From JBOHUC01 sp050733935 (GTDB lineage Bacteria; Eisenbacteria; RBG-16-71-46; DASYSL01): a DNA stretch of 34,446 nucleotides. Below are positions 24,554 through 32,293 of the stretch, piece by piece. Both the position numbers and the translations under genes were made by a program. Each line of letters starts with the position of its first letter. Position 1 is the first letter of the stretch. The stretch is from the NCBI GenBank assembly GCA_050733935.1, contig JBOHUC010000186.1:1-34446 (forward strand), given 5' to 3'. The notes below the pieces were generated by a model. The model did no database searches. It saw nothing but the letters and a program-made list of their open reading frames with translations, and had not been told where the DNA came from.

Positions 24554-25267
24554 TCAGTCCGCCCGCGTCGAGAGGAACTGCACGGCCTCGAACGACGCTT
24601 CGTCGATCATGTAGCTGAAGTTGTCGACCTTGGTCGTGAACACGTTGTACGCCACGATTCCCGCGATGGCGACCGCCAGACCGCCGGCCGTATTGACGAG
24701 CGCTTCCGAAATGCCGATCGCGAGCTTGGTCGCATCCACGGCACCCGCCGTCCCGAGAGCGGCGAAGGAGTTGATCATTCCGATCGTCGTTCCGAGCAGC
24801 CCGATCATCGTTGCGATCGAGGCGATGGTCGAGAGCGCGACAAGGTTCCGCTCGAGGAGCGGTCGCTCGAGGCCGTTTGCCTCCTCGATCGCCTCCTGCG
24901 TCTCGGTGATGACCTTGTCCTTCGGAAGCCCGTCGGCCTTCGCGGCCTTGAAGCGCTCGAGCCCCGCACGGATGACCGATGCGGCCGAACCGCCCTGCTT
25001 CTTGCAGGCGTCGATCGCCGCGTCGACGTCGCCGGCGTGTAGGTTCTTCTTCACGGTCGTGAGGAAGTTCGTGAGCGAGCCCTTGCCCTGCGCCTTCTGG
25101 AGCGAGTACGTGCGTTCGATGATGAACGTCACGACCAGGATCGACAGGAAGATCAGCGCAATGACCAGGTAGCCGCCTTCCTGCAGGAAGTGCGGCAGCT
25201 GCTTGTAGATCAGGTACGAGATGAAGACCGCCACGACGAAGTAGACCGGCCAGAAAAGGCGCTTCAC
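24554..25267 (-). CDS. MotA/TolQ/ExbB proton channel family protein
   Basis: A 237-residue inner-membrane protein with four hydrophobic segments: about 4-22, 33-51, about 145-170 (LSTIASIATMIGLLGTTIGM, the conserved channel helix) and about 185-210 (ISEALVNTAGGLAVAIAGIV). It is the pentameric scaffold that binds the ExbD helices and converts proton flow into force on TonB. An extra N-terminal helix relative to E. coli TolQ is common in FCB-type ExbB. The start is GTG at 25267 with AGGAGG upstream. It follows the STAS gene by 83 bases, the largest gap in this stretch, so it may have its own promoter. Confidence 0.95.
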   Translation of the reverse strand: MKRLFWPVYFVVAVFISYLIYKQLPHFLQEGGYLVIALIFLSILVVTFIIERTYSLQKAQGKGSLTNFLTTVKKNLHAGDVDAAIDACKKQGGSAASVIRAGLERFKAAKADGLPKDKVITETQEAIEEANGLERPLLERNLVALSTIASIATMIGLLGTTIGMINSFAALGTAGAVDATKLAIGISEALVNTAGGLAVAIAGIVAYNVFTTKVDNFSYMIDEASFEAVQFLSTRAD

Positions 25268-25350
25268 GGTGCTTCCTCCTTTGCGTTCCAGTCGGGGCCC
25301 GTCGGCGGGACGGGCGCCCGGTGATCGGGGGATCGTCCTCCGGTCTTTCT

Positions 25351-25707
25351 CTACGTCTTCTTGCTGCCCTCCGCGAAGCTCGCGATCGCCTTCTCGCAGT
25401 CGTCGTAGACGTCGAACACGAGCGAGAGCTTCGTGATCACGAAGATGTTCTTGATCCGGTTGTCCACGCGGCAGAGCTTCATCTGACCGCCGCGGCGCAG
25501 GTAGTTGGTGTGCGCGGTGATGAGCACGCCCAGCGCGGTCGAGTTGATGTGCTGCGTCTCCCCGAGATCGATGAGGAGATGCAGATTGCCGGCGGCCGCG
25601 AGGTCGCGAATGAGCTTCTCCAGCTCGTCCGTCTCCTCGCCCCCGACGAGATAGCCCCGCGGGGTCAGGACTTCGATGCTCTCCAGCGTCTTGCGCTTGA
25701 CGTGCAT
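25351..25707 (-). CDS. STAS-domain protein (anti-sigma factor antagonist-like)
   Basis: A 118-residue single-domain protein with the STAS pattern: VLTPRGYLVGGEETDELEK, then LLIDLGETQHINSTALGVLI and RRGGQMKLCRV. The phosphorylatable segment, normally DS(S/T)G in SpoIIAA/RsbV, reads NSTA (N55, S56), so the acceptor Ser is kept but the preceding Asp is Asn and the Gly shifts by one. The ATG at 25707 has GGAGG about 8 bases upstream; the longer open frame to 25863 shadows the TPR gene. No RsbW-type kinase, PP2C phosphatase or sigma factor is in the window. It sits between the TPR and ExbB genes, which is unusual. It could act in a partner-switching pathway or, like MlaB, as a structural subunit. 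Confidence 0.88.
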   Translation of the reverse strand: MHVKRKTLESIEVLTPRGYLVGGEETDELEKLIRDLAAAGNLHLLIDLGETQHINSTALGVLITAHTNYLRRGGQMKLCRVDNRIKNIFVITKLSLVFDVYDDCEKAIASFAEGSKKT

Positions 25708-25736
25708 TCCCACTCCTCCCGGTCTTCGGTCAGACT

Positions 25737-27593
25737 TCAGCCCTGAAGCATCTTCAAGCCCTTGGTCGCGTTCGGCTCGCCGGGCTTGATCTCGAGGGCC
25801 TTGCGATAACACTCGATGGCGCGGGACTTGTTGCCCGCGTTCTGATTTGCCTGCCCCAGCCACACCCAGGTCATGAGCTGTTTGGGATCCAGCCGTGCGG
25901 ATTCATCGAGGGATTCGATGGCCGGCCCGTAGTTCTTCTTGACGAGCTCCTTGTAGCCGAGTTGCTGCAGCGCAATCGCCCGCGTCGTGCCTACTGTGTC
26001 GACCTCCGCGGCCGTCCGGAACGCCGCGACCGCCTCGTCGTCACGCTTGGCCTTGTCGTAGGTCGCGCCGAGCTGGAGCCACCAGTCCCCGCGCTTCGGG
26101 GAAAGCTCGACGGCTTTCTTCATCGCGGCGATGGCGCCCTCGTCGTCTCCCATCTGACGCAGGCACAGGCCCTTGTAGTAGTAGGCTTCCCCGTTGGTCG
26201 GGTCAAGGGCGATCGCGCGGTCCAATTGGGCCACGCCCCCCGCATAGTCCTTGCGGAACCAGGCCACCCGGCCGCGCTCGAACTGCGCTTTCTTGCCGTC
26301 CGCACTGGTCGAATCGCCCTCGACAATCCGGGCGTAGACGCTGTCGGCGGACTGCCAGAGGGGCATCTTCGCGAGCGAATCCGGGGTCTCGGCCGCGAGC
26401 CGGCGGAAGCTGTCGGCGACGCGGAACTGATCGATCGGCTCGAGCTTCGGGGCCTTGGCGAACGACGCAAGCGCGTTCCGGTATTCCTTCGACTCGTACT
26501 GGATGATCCCGCGAATGCGCCAGGCTTCGGGCGGGAACGTTCCGGTCGCCTCGATCTCGTTGAGCAGGCTCGAGGCCTTCGCGCGTCCCTCGACCCCGCC
26601 CTTCTTGAAGTACGCCTGCGCGAGGAGCGCCTTCGCCTCGAGGTTGTTCGGATCCTTCGCGAGCGCCTTCTCGAGCGTTTCGATCGACTGGAACACGCGC
26701 TGCGGATCGGCCGCGCTCGCGAGGTAGTACAGGTTCCCAAGCTTCAAGTAGCCCTCGATGTAATCGGGATCGGCTTCGACCACGTCCTTGTACTCGCCGA
26801 GCGCGTCGTTGTAGAGCTGGCCGCGGTAGTACGCATCCCCGAGCGCCATGCGCGTGTCGAGGTCGGACGGATCGAGCGTCTTCGCCTGCTGGTAGTTCGT
26901 GATCGCGAGCGTGGGGATCTTCCGCTGCATGTACAGATTGCCGAGCGAGCGGTAGATCGCCGCATTGTTCGGCGCCGCCTCGCGCGCTTTGAGAAGCCAC
27001 ACTTCCGCCGCGCGCAGCGAGTCGCGCGCCGCCTCGGCCTTGCCGAGCCCCTCGTAGAACTGCGGTGCAGTCTTCGTTCCGAACTTGACCCCCTGCTCGA
27101 GCACCGCGATCGCTTCGGGAATCTTCTTCTCGCGCACGAGCGCCTCGCCGAGACCGAGCTGCGCTTCTGGGAACTTGCGATCGATGTCGGTGGCTTTCCG
27201 GAACGCGGCTTCGGCCTCCGCCGGGCGGTCGAGCCGGAGCAGCACCGAGCCCTGGCCGCGATACGGGTCGGCGAGACGCGGATCGAGCTCGGAGGCCTTC
27301 TGGAACTCGAGGAGCGCCGCCTGCCAGCTCCGCTTCCGCTCGAGCGCGAGCCCGAGATGAAGGTGCGCCTGCGCGTCGTTCGGCGTCTCCGCGACGGCGG
27401 TCCGGAACGCTGCGATCGCGTCGTCCGTGCGGCCTCCGGCGAGCGCGTCCTTCCCGTCCTTCATGGCGTCCGCCGCCGCCGGCAGCGCGCACACGAGCGC
27501 GATGCCAAACGCGAGCAGGAATCCGACGCAGGAGCGCGCGGACACGATGGCGGGTTGCGGGTGGAGTCGGCGTTCGATCGAAGCCTTTCTCAT
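25737..27593 (-). CDS. large exported TPR-repeat protein
   Basis: A 618-residue protein with a signal sequence (basic n-region, then GFLLAFGIALVCALPAAADA) followed almost entirely by tetratricopeptide repeats, for example DAQAHLHLGLALERKRSWQA, ADPYRGQGSVLLRLDRPAEA and GEAYYYKGLCLRQMGDDEGA. I count roughly 14-15 units by eye. TPRs make a superhelical scaffold for protein partners, probably in the periplasm or at the outer membrane. The ATG at 27593 is chosen because the signal sequence starts there; the open frame continues to 27746 with an Arg/Cys-rich shadow. It lies 46 bases after the PstS-like gene and 29 bases before the STAS gene. Proximity to ExbB/ExbD/TonB suggests a role around TonB-driven uptake. 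Confidence 0.92.
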   Translation of the reverse strand: MRKASIERRLHPQPAIVSARSCVGFLLAFGIALVCALPAAADAMKDGKDALAGGRTDDAIAAFRTAVAETPNDAQAHLHLGLALERKRSWQAALLEFQKASELDPRLADPYRGQGSVLLRLDRPAEAEAAFRKATDIDRKFPEAQLGLGEALVREKKIPEAIAVLEQGVKFGTKTAPQFYEGLGKAEAARDSLRAAEVWLLKAREAAPNNAAIYRSLGNLYMQRKIPTLAITNYQQAKTLDPSDLDTRMALGDAYYRGQLYNDALGEYKDVVEADPDYIEGYLKLGNLYYLASAADPQRVFQSIETLEKALAKDPNNLEAKALLAQAYFKKGGVEGRAKASSLLNEIEATGTFPPEAWRIRGIIQYESKEYRNALASFAKAPKLEPIDQFRVADSFRRLAAETPDSLAKMPLWQSADSVYARIVEGDSTSADGKKAQFERGRVAWFRKDYAGGVAQLDRAIALDPTNGEAYYYKGLCLRQMGDDEGAIAAMKKAVELSPKRGDWWLQLGATYDKAKRDDEAVAAFRTAAEVDTVGTTRAIALQQLGYKELVKKNYGPAIESLDESARLDPKQLMTWVWLGQANQNAGNKSRAIECYRKALEIKPGEPNATKGLKMLQG

Positions 27594-27639
27594 CGGCCTT
27601 ATTCCCTCGTGGAGCGGCTCCGGGCGGAGCGCGTTCCGG

Positions 27640-28593
27640 TCAATGCGACGAGGCCGTCGGCAGACGGCGGTTGAAGCGCACCGGCACGGTTGCCGGCACC
27701 CTGTGGTCATCGCGCACGAGCCTTTGTCCCGGCTCGCTGGTGGCAAACGTGATGAATCCGTGTCCCAGACGCACGCCGGGAACGCGGGTCACCAGGTTGA
27801 AGGAGCGAGTGAGCGGATAGTCGCGGTGATAGACCGTTTCGGCGTCCAGCTCGACGTAGGGCATTCCCTTCGCGCGCGAGACCGCAAGCAGCTTGATCCC
27901 CGGTCCGAGCGCGGGCTGGGCGACGAAGCCGAGCGCGTCGGGACGGTTCCTCACTTCCCGCACGACGGCCGCATCGTCCATTGCAAGCACCGCGGCGGTC
28001 GAAACCGCTTCGCGCTCGGCGACCTGCCGGGCGACGTACTGCGCGAGCCCCTTCTCCGGATCCTGCACGACGGGAACGAGACGACGGTCCGGACCGCCGA
28101 GATCGGCCCACGACGTGATCTCGCCCGAGAGGATCTCGCGCAGATCGTCGTACGAAACCTGATTGACGGGGTTGGAAGGGTGCGCGATCACGGCCACTCC
28201 CTCCCGCGCCCAGCGGTACGCCTCCATCTCCAGTGCGGCCTCCGTGGCCGCCTGCCGCTCGATCGGTTCGATCTCGCGGCCGATGACGGCCAGATCCGCC
28301 CGGTTTTCGAAGACGTCGGCCATGGCCTCGCGCGATTCCCGCGCGGTCACGGCGATGGTGGCCTCCGGATACGACTTCATGAAGGCTTCCGCCGTGGCCC
28401 GGACAGTGGCGAACACGTCCGGCTCGGCCGCGATCCGGAGGACTCCGCTCGTGAGCGTGTCCTTTCGCCGATCCCGGACGGCGCTTTCCGGTCCACAGCC
28501 GATCAGGCATCCGAAGGCCGCCGCGCCGAGAAGGATTCGGGGGAGGCTTCCGGAGAACTGTGATGCGGCGAGTCTAAGCCACGGTTCCATCAT
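27640..28593 (-). CDS. PstS-like substrate-binding lipoprotein
   Basis: A 317-residue protein. A clear lipobox L-I-G-C (C33 from ATG 28593) follows a hydrophobic stretch, so it is membrane-anchored in the envelope. The rest has the periplasmic binding-protein pattern of the phosphate family: LRIAAEPDVFATVRATAEAF, EAMADVFENRADLAVIGREI, SYDDLREILSGEITSWADLG, VEREAVSTAA-like middle and TRSFNLVTRVPG near the end. The phosphate-contacting residues of true PstS are not obvious to me, and no pstCAB genes are present, so phosphate transport is doubtful. PstS-like proteins beside exbBD-tonB and a TPR gene are a known arrangement in Bacteroidota; their role is unclear. An in-frame TTG at 28599 is an alternative start. 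Confidence 0.87.
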   Translation of the reverse strand: MMEPWLRLAASQFSGSLPRILLGAAAFGCLIGCGPESAVRDRRKDTLTSGVLRIAAEPDVFATVRATAEAFMKSYPEATIAVTARESREAMADVFENRADLAVIGREIEPIERQAATEAALEMEAYRWAREGVAVIAHPSNPVNQVSYDDLREILSGEITSWADLGGPDRRLVPVVQDPEKGLAQYVARQVAEREAVSTAAVLAMDDAAVVREVRNRPDALGFVAQPALGPGIKLLAVSRAKGMPYVELDAETVYHRDYPLTRSFNLVTRVPGVRLGHGFITFATSEPGQRLVRDDHRVPATVPVRFNRRLPTASSH

Positions 28594-28815
28594 CGTCAAC
28601 GCCGCCCCGGGCTTCCGCCGGACCGGTCGCGCTCACCTCCCTTCCGCCTGTGGAGTACCCGCCCGAAGGCGCGATGTTTCTCCGGTGAGGGAAGAATTTG
28701 CCCGCCCGGGACAGAGCCAGGTGCCCAACCGGCCTCCGGGTTCAAGCCCTGTTCAAGAATTGACTCGAATCGATCGAACCAAAGGATTTGAAATCATGGA
28801 GTTGTGTTGTAACCC

Positions 28816-28840
28816 TCCGGCGCGGCTTCGCCGCGCCGGA
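28816..28840 (-). terminator. hairpin terminator downstream of asnS
   Basis: TCCGGCGCGGC (28816-28826) and GCCGCGCCGGA (28830-28840) are perfect 11-bp complements around a 3-base loop, beginning 2 bases after the asnS stop on the minus strand. Outer AACCCT and AGGGTT also pair. There is no T-tract, so it may act as a Rho-assisted terminator or a 3' end stabiliser. Confidence 0.6.
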
Positions 28841-28842
28841 AC

Positions 28843-30213
28843 TTAGGGTTCCAGGCGATTGAGGAGGCGCGGGAACGGGATCGTCTCCCGGACGTGCTCG
28901 AGGCCGCAGATCCAGGCGAGCGTGCGCTCGACCCCGATTCCGAAGCCTGCGTGCGGGACCGAGCCATAACGCCTGAGATCGAGGTACCACTCGAACGGCT
29001 TCTTGGGGAGCCCGTGGGCCTCGATCTGCTGCTCGAGGTAGGCGAGGTTCGCCGATCGCTGCCCGCCGCCCGTGATCTCGCCGTAGCCTTCGGGCGCGAG
29101 ACAGTCGACCGAGAGACAGTGCTTCGGCGACTCGGGATCGCGCTCCATGTAGAACGCCTTGATCTGAGTCGGGAAGTGATGCACGAACACGGGCCGGTCG
29201 AACGACTCGGCGATCGCCGTCTCGTCCGGCGCGCCGAAGTCGCCGCCCCACTCGAACGGCATTCCCTTCGAGTGCAGGAGCTCGACCGCGGCATCGTAGT
29301 GGAGCCGGTGGAATGGCTTCTTCACCTGGGACAGGTGCTTCGTATCGCGCTCGAGGTGCGCGAGCTCGGCTTTCCGCTCCTCGAGCACGCGGCCCACGAC
29401 CTCGGTCAGCATGTCCTCTTCGAGCGCCATCACGTCGTCGAGCGTCGCCCACGCCATCTCGGGCTCGAGCATCCAGAACTCGATCAGATGGCGCCGCGTC
29501 TTCGACTTCTCGGCGCGGAACGTGGGCCCGAACGAGTACACCTTGCCGAACGCCATCGCGGCCGCTTCCATATAGAGCTGGCCGCTTTGCGTGAGATACG
29601 CCTTCTGGTCGAAGTACTGGGTCTCGAACAGCGTCGTCGTTCCTTCGCACGCGTTGGGCGTGAAGATGGGCGCGTCCACGAGCACGAATCCGCGCGCGTC
29701 GAAGTAGTTCCGAAGCGCCGCGATGAGTGTGGCGCGCACGCGCAGGATCGCGTGCTGCCGCGGCGAGCGGAGCCACAGGTGCCGGTGGTCCATCAGGAAC
29801 TCGGTGCCGTGCTCCTTGGGCGAGATCGGATAGGGCTCGGCCCGGTGCACGACCGTGATCCCGGTGAGCGCGATCTCGTACCCCCCCGGAGCGCGCGCTT
29901 CGGCGCGCGGCACGCCCGTCACGACGACCGCCGACTCCTGGGGCAGGTTGTCGAGCCGCTCGAACATCTCGTCGGCGAGCTCGCCCAGGACCCCCACCCC
30001 CTGGACCACGCCCGTCCCGTCGCGGACGACCAGGAACGCGATCTTTCCGCTCCCCCGGCGCTGGTGCACCCAGCCGCGGACCTCGACCTCCTGGCCCACG
30101 AAGCGGCCGAGGTCGGAAATGGCGACGACATTCAAGGTTCGGGCTTCGGGCACCGATGACTCCCGGGAAGGGCCCCGTCCGGAATGGGCGAGGGAATTCT
30201 CAAGATCGGACAC
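28843..30213 (-). CDS. asnS: asparaginyl-tRNA synthetase
   Basis: AsnRS charges tRNA-Asn with asparagine. It is a class II synthetase of 456 residues, a normal length. It has an N-terminal OB-fold anticodon-binding domain (VEVRGWVHQRRGSGKIAFLV), EFLMDHRHLWLRSPRQHAIL, the active-site TQSGQLYMEAA, motif 2 FRAEKSKTRRHLIEFWMLE and motif 3 GFGIGVERTLAWI. These favour AsnRS over AspRS. The start is given as GTG 30213; a GTG at 30153 (VPEARTLNVVAISD) has a better ribosome site (GGGAG) and lies nearer the family start, so the first 20 residues are uncertain. It is divergent from the TPR/zinc gene, and a good promoter lies 50-90 bases upstream. Confidence 0.95.
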   Translation of the reverse strand: MSDLENSLAHSGRGPSRESSVPEARTLNVVAISDLGRFVGQEVEVRGWVHQRRGSGKIAFLVVRDGTGVVQGVGVLGELADEMFERLDNLPQESAVVVTGVPRAEARAPGGYEIALTGITVVHRAEPYPISPKEHGTEFLMDHRHLWLRSPRQHAILRVRATLIAALRNYFDARGFVLVDAPIFTPNACEGTTTLFETQYFDQKAYLTQSGQLYMEAAAMAFGKVYSFGPTFRAEKSKTRRHLIEFWMLEPEMAWATLDDVMALEEDMLTEVVGRVLEERKAELAHLERDTKHLSQVKKPFHRLHYDAAVELLHSKGMPFEWGGDFGAPDETAIAESFDRPVFVHHFPTQIKAFYMERDPESPKHCLSVDCLAPEGYGEITGGGQRSANLAYLEQQIEAHGLPKKPFEWYLDLRRYGSVPHAGFGIGVERTLAWICGLEHVRETIPFPRLLNRLEP

Positions 30214-30272
30214 GAGGGAGCCGATACCGGGGACGGGAATCCGGGTCCCGGCGATCCGGCATGGCGACGGGC

Positions 30273-30302
30273 ACGCTAGCGACAGGCCTTCCGGCCTGTC
30301 AA
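30273..30302 (-). promoter_or_regulatory. candidate asnS promoter with consensus -35
   Basis: On the minus strand TTGACA (30302-30297, 6 of 6) is followed after 18 bases by TAGCGT (30278-30273, 3 of 6). Transcription would start near 30265, leaving a leader of about 50 bases before GTG 30213. The -35 overlaps the ribosome-binding region of the divergent plus-strand gene, and the spacer is occupied by a hairpin. Confidence 0.45.
30281..30300. promoter_or_regulatory. 20-bp inverted repeat in the asnS / TPR-zinc divergent region
   Basis: GACAGGCC-TTCC-GGCCTGTC is an 8-bp perfect stem with a 4-base loop. It fills the spacer of the candidate asnS promoter and ends directly before the purine-rich ribosome site (30301-30309) of the plus-strand gene. 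It could be an operator shared by the divergent pair, or an RNA hairpin that shields the plus-strand ribosome site. Confidence 0.5.
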
Positions 30303-30314
30303 GGAAAAGCCTTG

Positions 30315-32285
30315 ATGAGATCGAGTGTTAGCTCATTGCGCCGGCTCGCGAGCGGCGTCCTTGGCGGAGCGGTTTGTTTCGCCGCGAGCACGTTCGTGCT
30401 GGCGGCGGAGCCGACGGCGGTCGCGTCCGTCGTTTCGCACGCCGCCGACCGAGTCGCGAGCACGACGATGCCGCCGCCCGGGTTCGGCGAGCACCCGCCC
30501 ACGGACCCGGCGGATCTCCAAGGCTGGCTCGACTACAAGGCCGTCCACGATCTCCCTTCGCTCCCGCACGCCGCACTGCTCCTGTTCCGCCTCGGCAAGG
30601 AAGCGCAACAGCGCGGCGATCACGAGACGGCCGTGCGCCTGTGGCGCGGCGCGGAGGAGCTCGACCCGTCGCTCCTCGCGCCCCGTTTCGCGCTTGCGCG
30701 GCACTTCCTGGGACGCGATCCGTCGCAGGGGCTGATCGAGATCGCGCGCATCGTCGGGATGGCGCGGTCGAGCTTCCGCATGCAGCACTTCATGGTGTCC
30801 TACGCGCTCTTCTACGGACTGAGCGCGCTCTACCTCGCGACTCTCGGGGTCGCGCTCCTCGTCTGCTGGCGCCACCGGAACCGGATCCGTCACGTCCTGC
30901 AGGAGCTCATGCTGCGCTTCCTGCCCGAGAACCGGGCCCAGATCTGGTCGTGGGTCCTGATCCTCCTGCCGTTTGCGCTCGGCCTCGGGATCGCGATCCC
31001 GGCCGTGTTCCTGCTCGCCGTCATGTGGCACTACCTCAGGAAGTCCGAGCGCGTCGCGTTCGGGCTCCTCGTGGGACTCCTGTGCGCAAGCCCGTTCGTC
31101 ATGCGCGTGTTCGACGATCTCTCGCGCGCGGCGCGCGTCGAGCAGGCGCCGTTCTACTCGACGATCGATCTCGATCACGAGGCGTATTCCCCGGAGCGGA
31201 TGGACGAGCTCACGCGGCTCGCCGCCGAGCACCCGGAGAACGCGTTCCTGGCGTTCGCGGAAGGCTGGATGGCCCAGCGCGGCCAGCGCTACGACGAAGC
31301 GGTCGCGGCCTACCAGCGCGCGCAGGCAGCGTGGCCGCGCGAGGCGCGCATCCCGAACAACCTGGGCAACATCGAGTTCCTGCGCGGCAACGTGACCGCG
31401 GCCGAAGCGTCGTACAAGCGCGCGATCGAGCTCGCCCCCCGCTGGGCGGCGCCGCACTACAACCTGGGCCAGCTCCACACGGCACGCTTCCGTTACGCCG
31501 AGGCGAGCGAGGAGATCGCGCAGGCGACCGCGCTCGACTTCGATCTCGTTCGGAACCTGCAGGCACGCTCCGCCCTCCGCTCGACCGCGGCCCTCGCCGA
31601 GGAGTGGCTCGAGCCGCCCGGCCAGTGGCAGGCGCTGTTCGCCGCCGCTCCGCTCAGCAGCGGCCGCGGCGCCGCACCGCCGCTCTGGCGGCCGTGGTTC
31701 GAGAGCCGCGGGGTTCCGGTCGCGGTGTGGGCCGGGCTCTTCACGGTGCTCGGTCTTGCGATCGGATTCATGCTCCACCACCAGCTTCCGGCGCGCGTGT
31801 GCGGAAACTGCGGAGCCGCCGTGTGCCGGCGCTGCGCGACCCGTCGCCGCGACCAGGTGCTGTGCGTCGAGTGCGCGACGCTGGTCGCGAACGCGACCAC
31901 GCCCGAATTCGGCCGGCTCCTCCTCTTCAAGCGCCGTCGCGAGACGCGGCGTGCGCAGGGAAGGATCCGCTCGTTGATCGCCGCCGTCGTGCCGGGCTAC
32001 GGGGCCGTCGCCTACGAGAAGGTCCTCACGGGCTGGATTCTCGGCGTCTTTGCGAGCCTCTGCCTGCTCCTCCTCGTGGCCGGCAGCGCACCGTTTCCGT
32101 ACGACCCGCGCCTGCCGCTCGGATCCCCTCGGCCGCTCGGCGGGTTTGCGCTCTTCGGATTCCTCGTCGTGTACGCGATCTCGGTCCTCCATTACCTGTC
32201 CGTTCACGGCCGGGCGAATGAGGAGGAGGCCGGCCTCGAAGCGACGGGCACCCGCAAGGGACCGCGCCTCCAGCAGGCGGCTTAG
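30315..32285 (+). CDS. polytopic membrane protein with TPR repeats and a six-cysteine zinc cluster
   Basis: A 656-residue protein. A signal or first helix (LASGVLGGAVCFAASTFVLA) precedes a short TPR-like region (ALLLFRLGKEAQQRGDHETA), then three hydrophobic segments (near YALFYGLSALYLATLGVALL, VLILLPFALGLGIAIPAVFL and FGLLVGLLCASPFVMRVF), a block of TPRs (NAFLAFAEGWMAQRGQRYDE, RIPNNLGNIEFLRGNVTAAE, WAAPHYNLGQLHTARFRYAE), another helix, then C496, C499, C504, C507, C517 and C520 (CxxC repeated three times, zinc-ribbon-like), and two C-terminal helices. It looks like an envelope scaffold with a metal-binding loop. The start is ATG 30315 with AAGGAAAAG upstream; an open extension to 30156 overlaps asnS. 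DUF4388-type protein follows after 8 bases. I do not recognise a named family. Confidence 0.85.
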   Translation: MRSSVSSLRRLASGVLGGAVCFAASTFVLAAEPTAVASVVSHAADRVASTTMPPPGFGEHPPTDPADLQGWLDYKAVHDLPSLPHAALLLFRLGKEAQQRGDHETAVRLWRGAEELDPSLLAPRFALARHFLGRDPSQGLIEIARIVGMARSSFRMQHFMVSYALFYGLSALYLATLGVALLVCWRHRNRIRHVLQELMLRFLPENRAQIWSWVLILLPFALGLGIAIPAVFLLAVMWHYLRKSERVAFGLLVGLLCASPFVMRVFDDLSRAARVEQAPFYSTIDLDHEAYSPERMDELTRLAAEHPENAFLAFAEGWMAQRGQRYDEAVAAYQRAQAAWPREARIPNNLGNIEFLRGNVTAAEASYKRAIELAPRWAAPHYNLGQLHTARFRYAEASEEIAQATALDFDLVRNLQARSALRSTAALAEEWLEPPGQWQALFAAAPLSSGRGAAPPLWRPWFESRGVPVAVWAGLFTVLGLAIGFMLHHQLPARVCGNCGAAVCRRCATRRRDQVLCVECATLVANATTPEFGRLLLFKRRRETRRAQGRIRSLIAAVVPGYGAVAYEKVLTGWILGVFASLCLLLLVAGSAPFPYDPRLPLGSPRPLGGFALFGFLVVYAISVLHYLSVHGRANEEEAGLEATGTRKGPRLQQAA

Positions 32286-32293
32286 GAGAAGCC

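Noticed and set aside
27640..28593. True phosphate transporter PstS
   Set aside because: No pstC, pstA, pstB or phoU and no recognisable Pho box nearby; the neighbours are TPR and TonB-system genes.
28730..28780. Possible tRNA T-arm (GGGTTCAAGCCC)
   Set aside because: The flanking bases do not form a 5-bp T stem, and no anticodon or D arm can be fitted upstream. It is part of an intergenic region with short TTGAAC/TTCAAG repeats.
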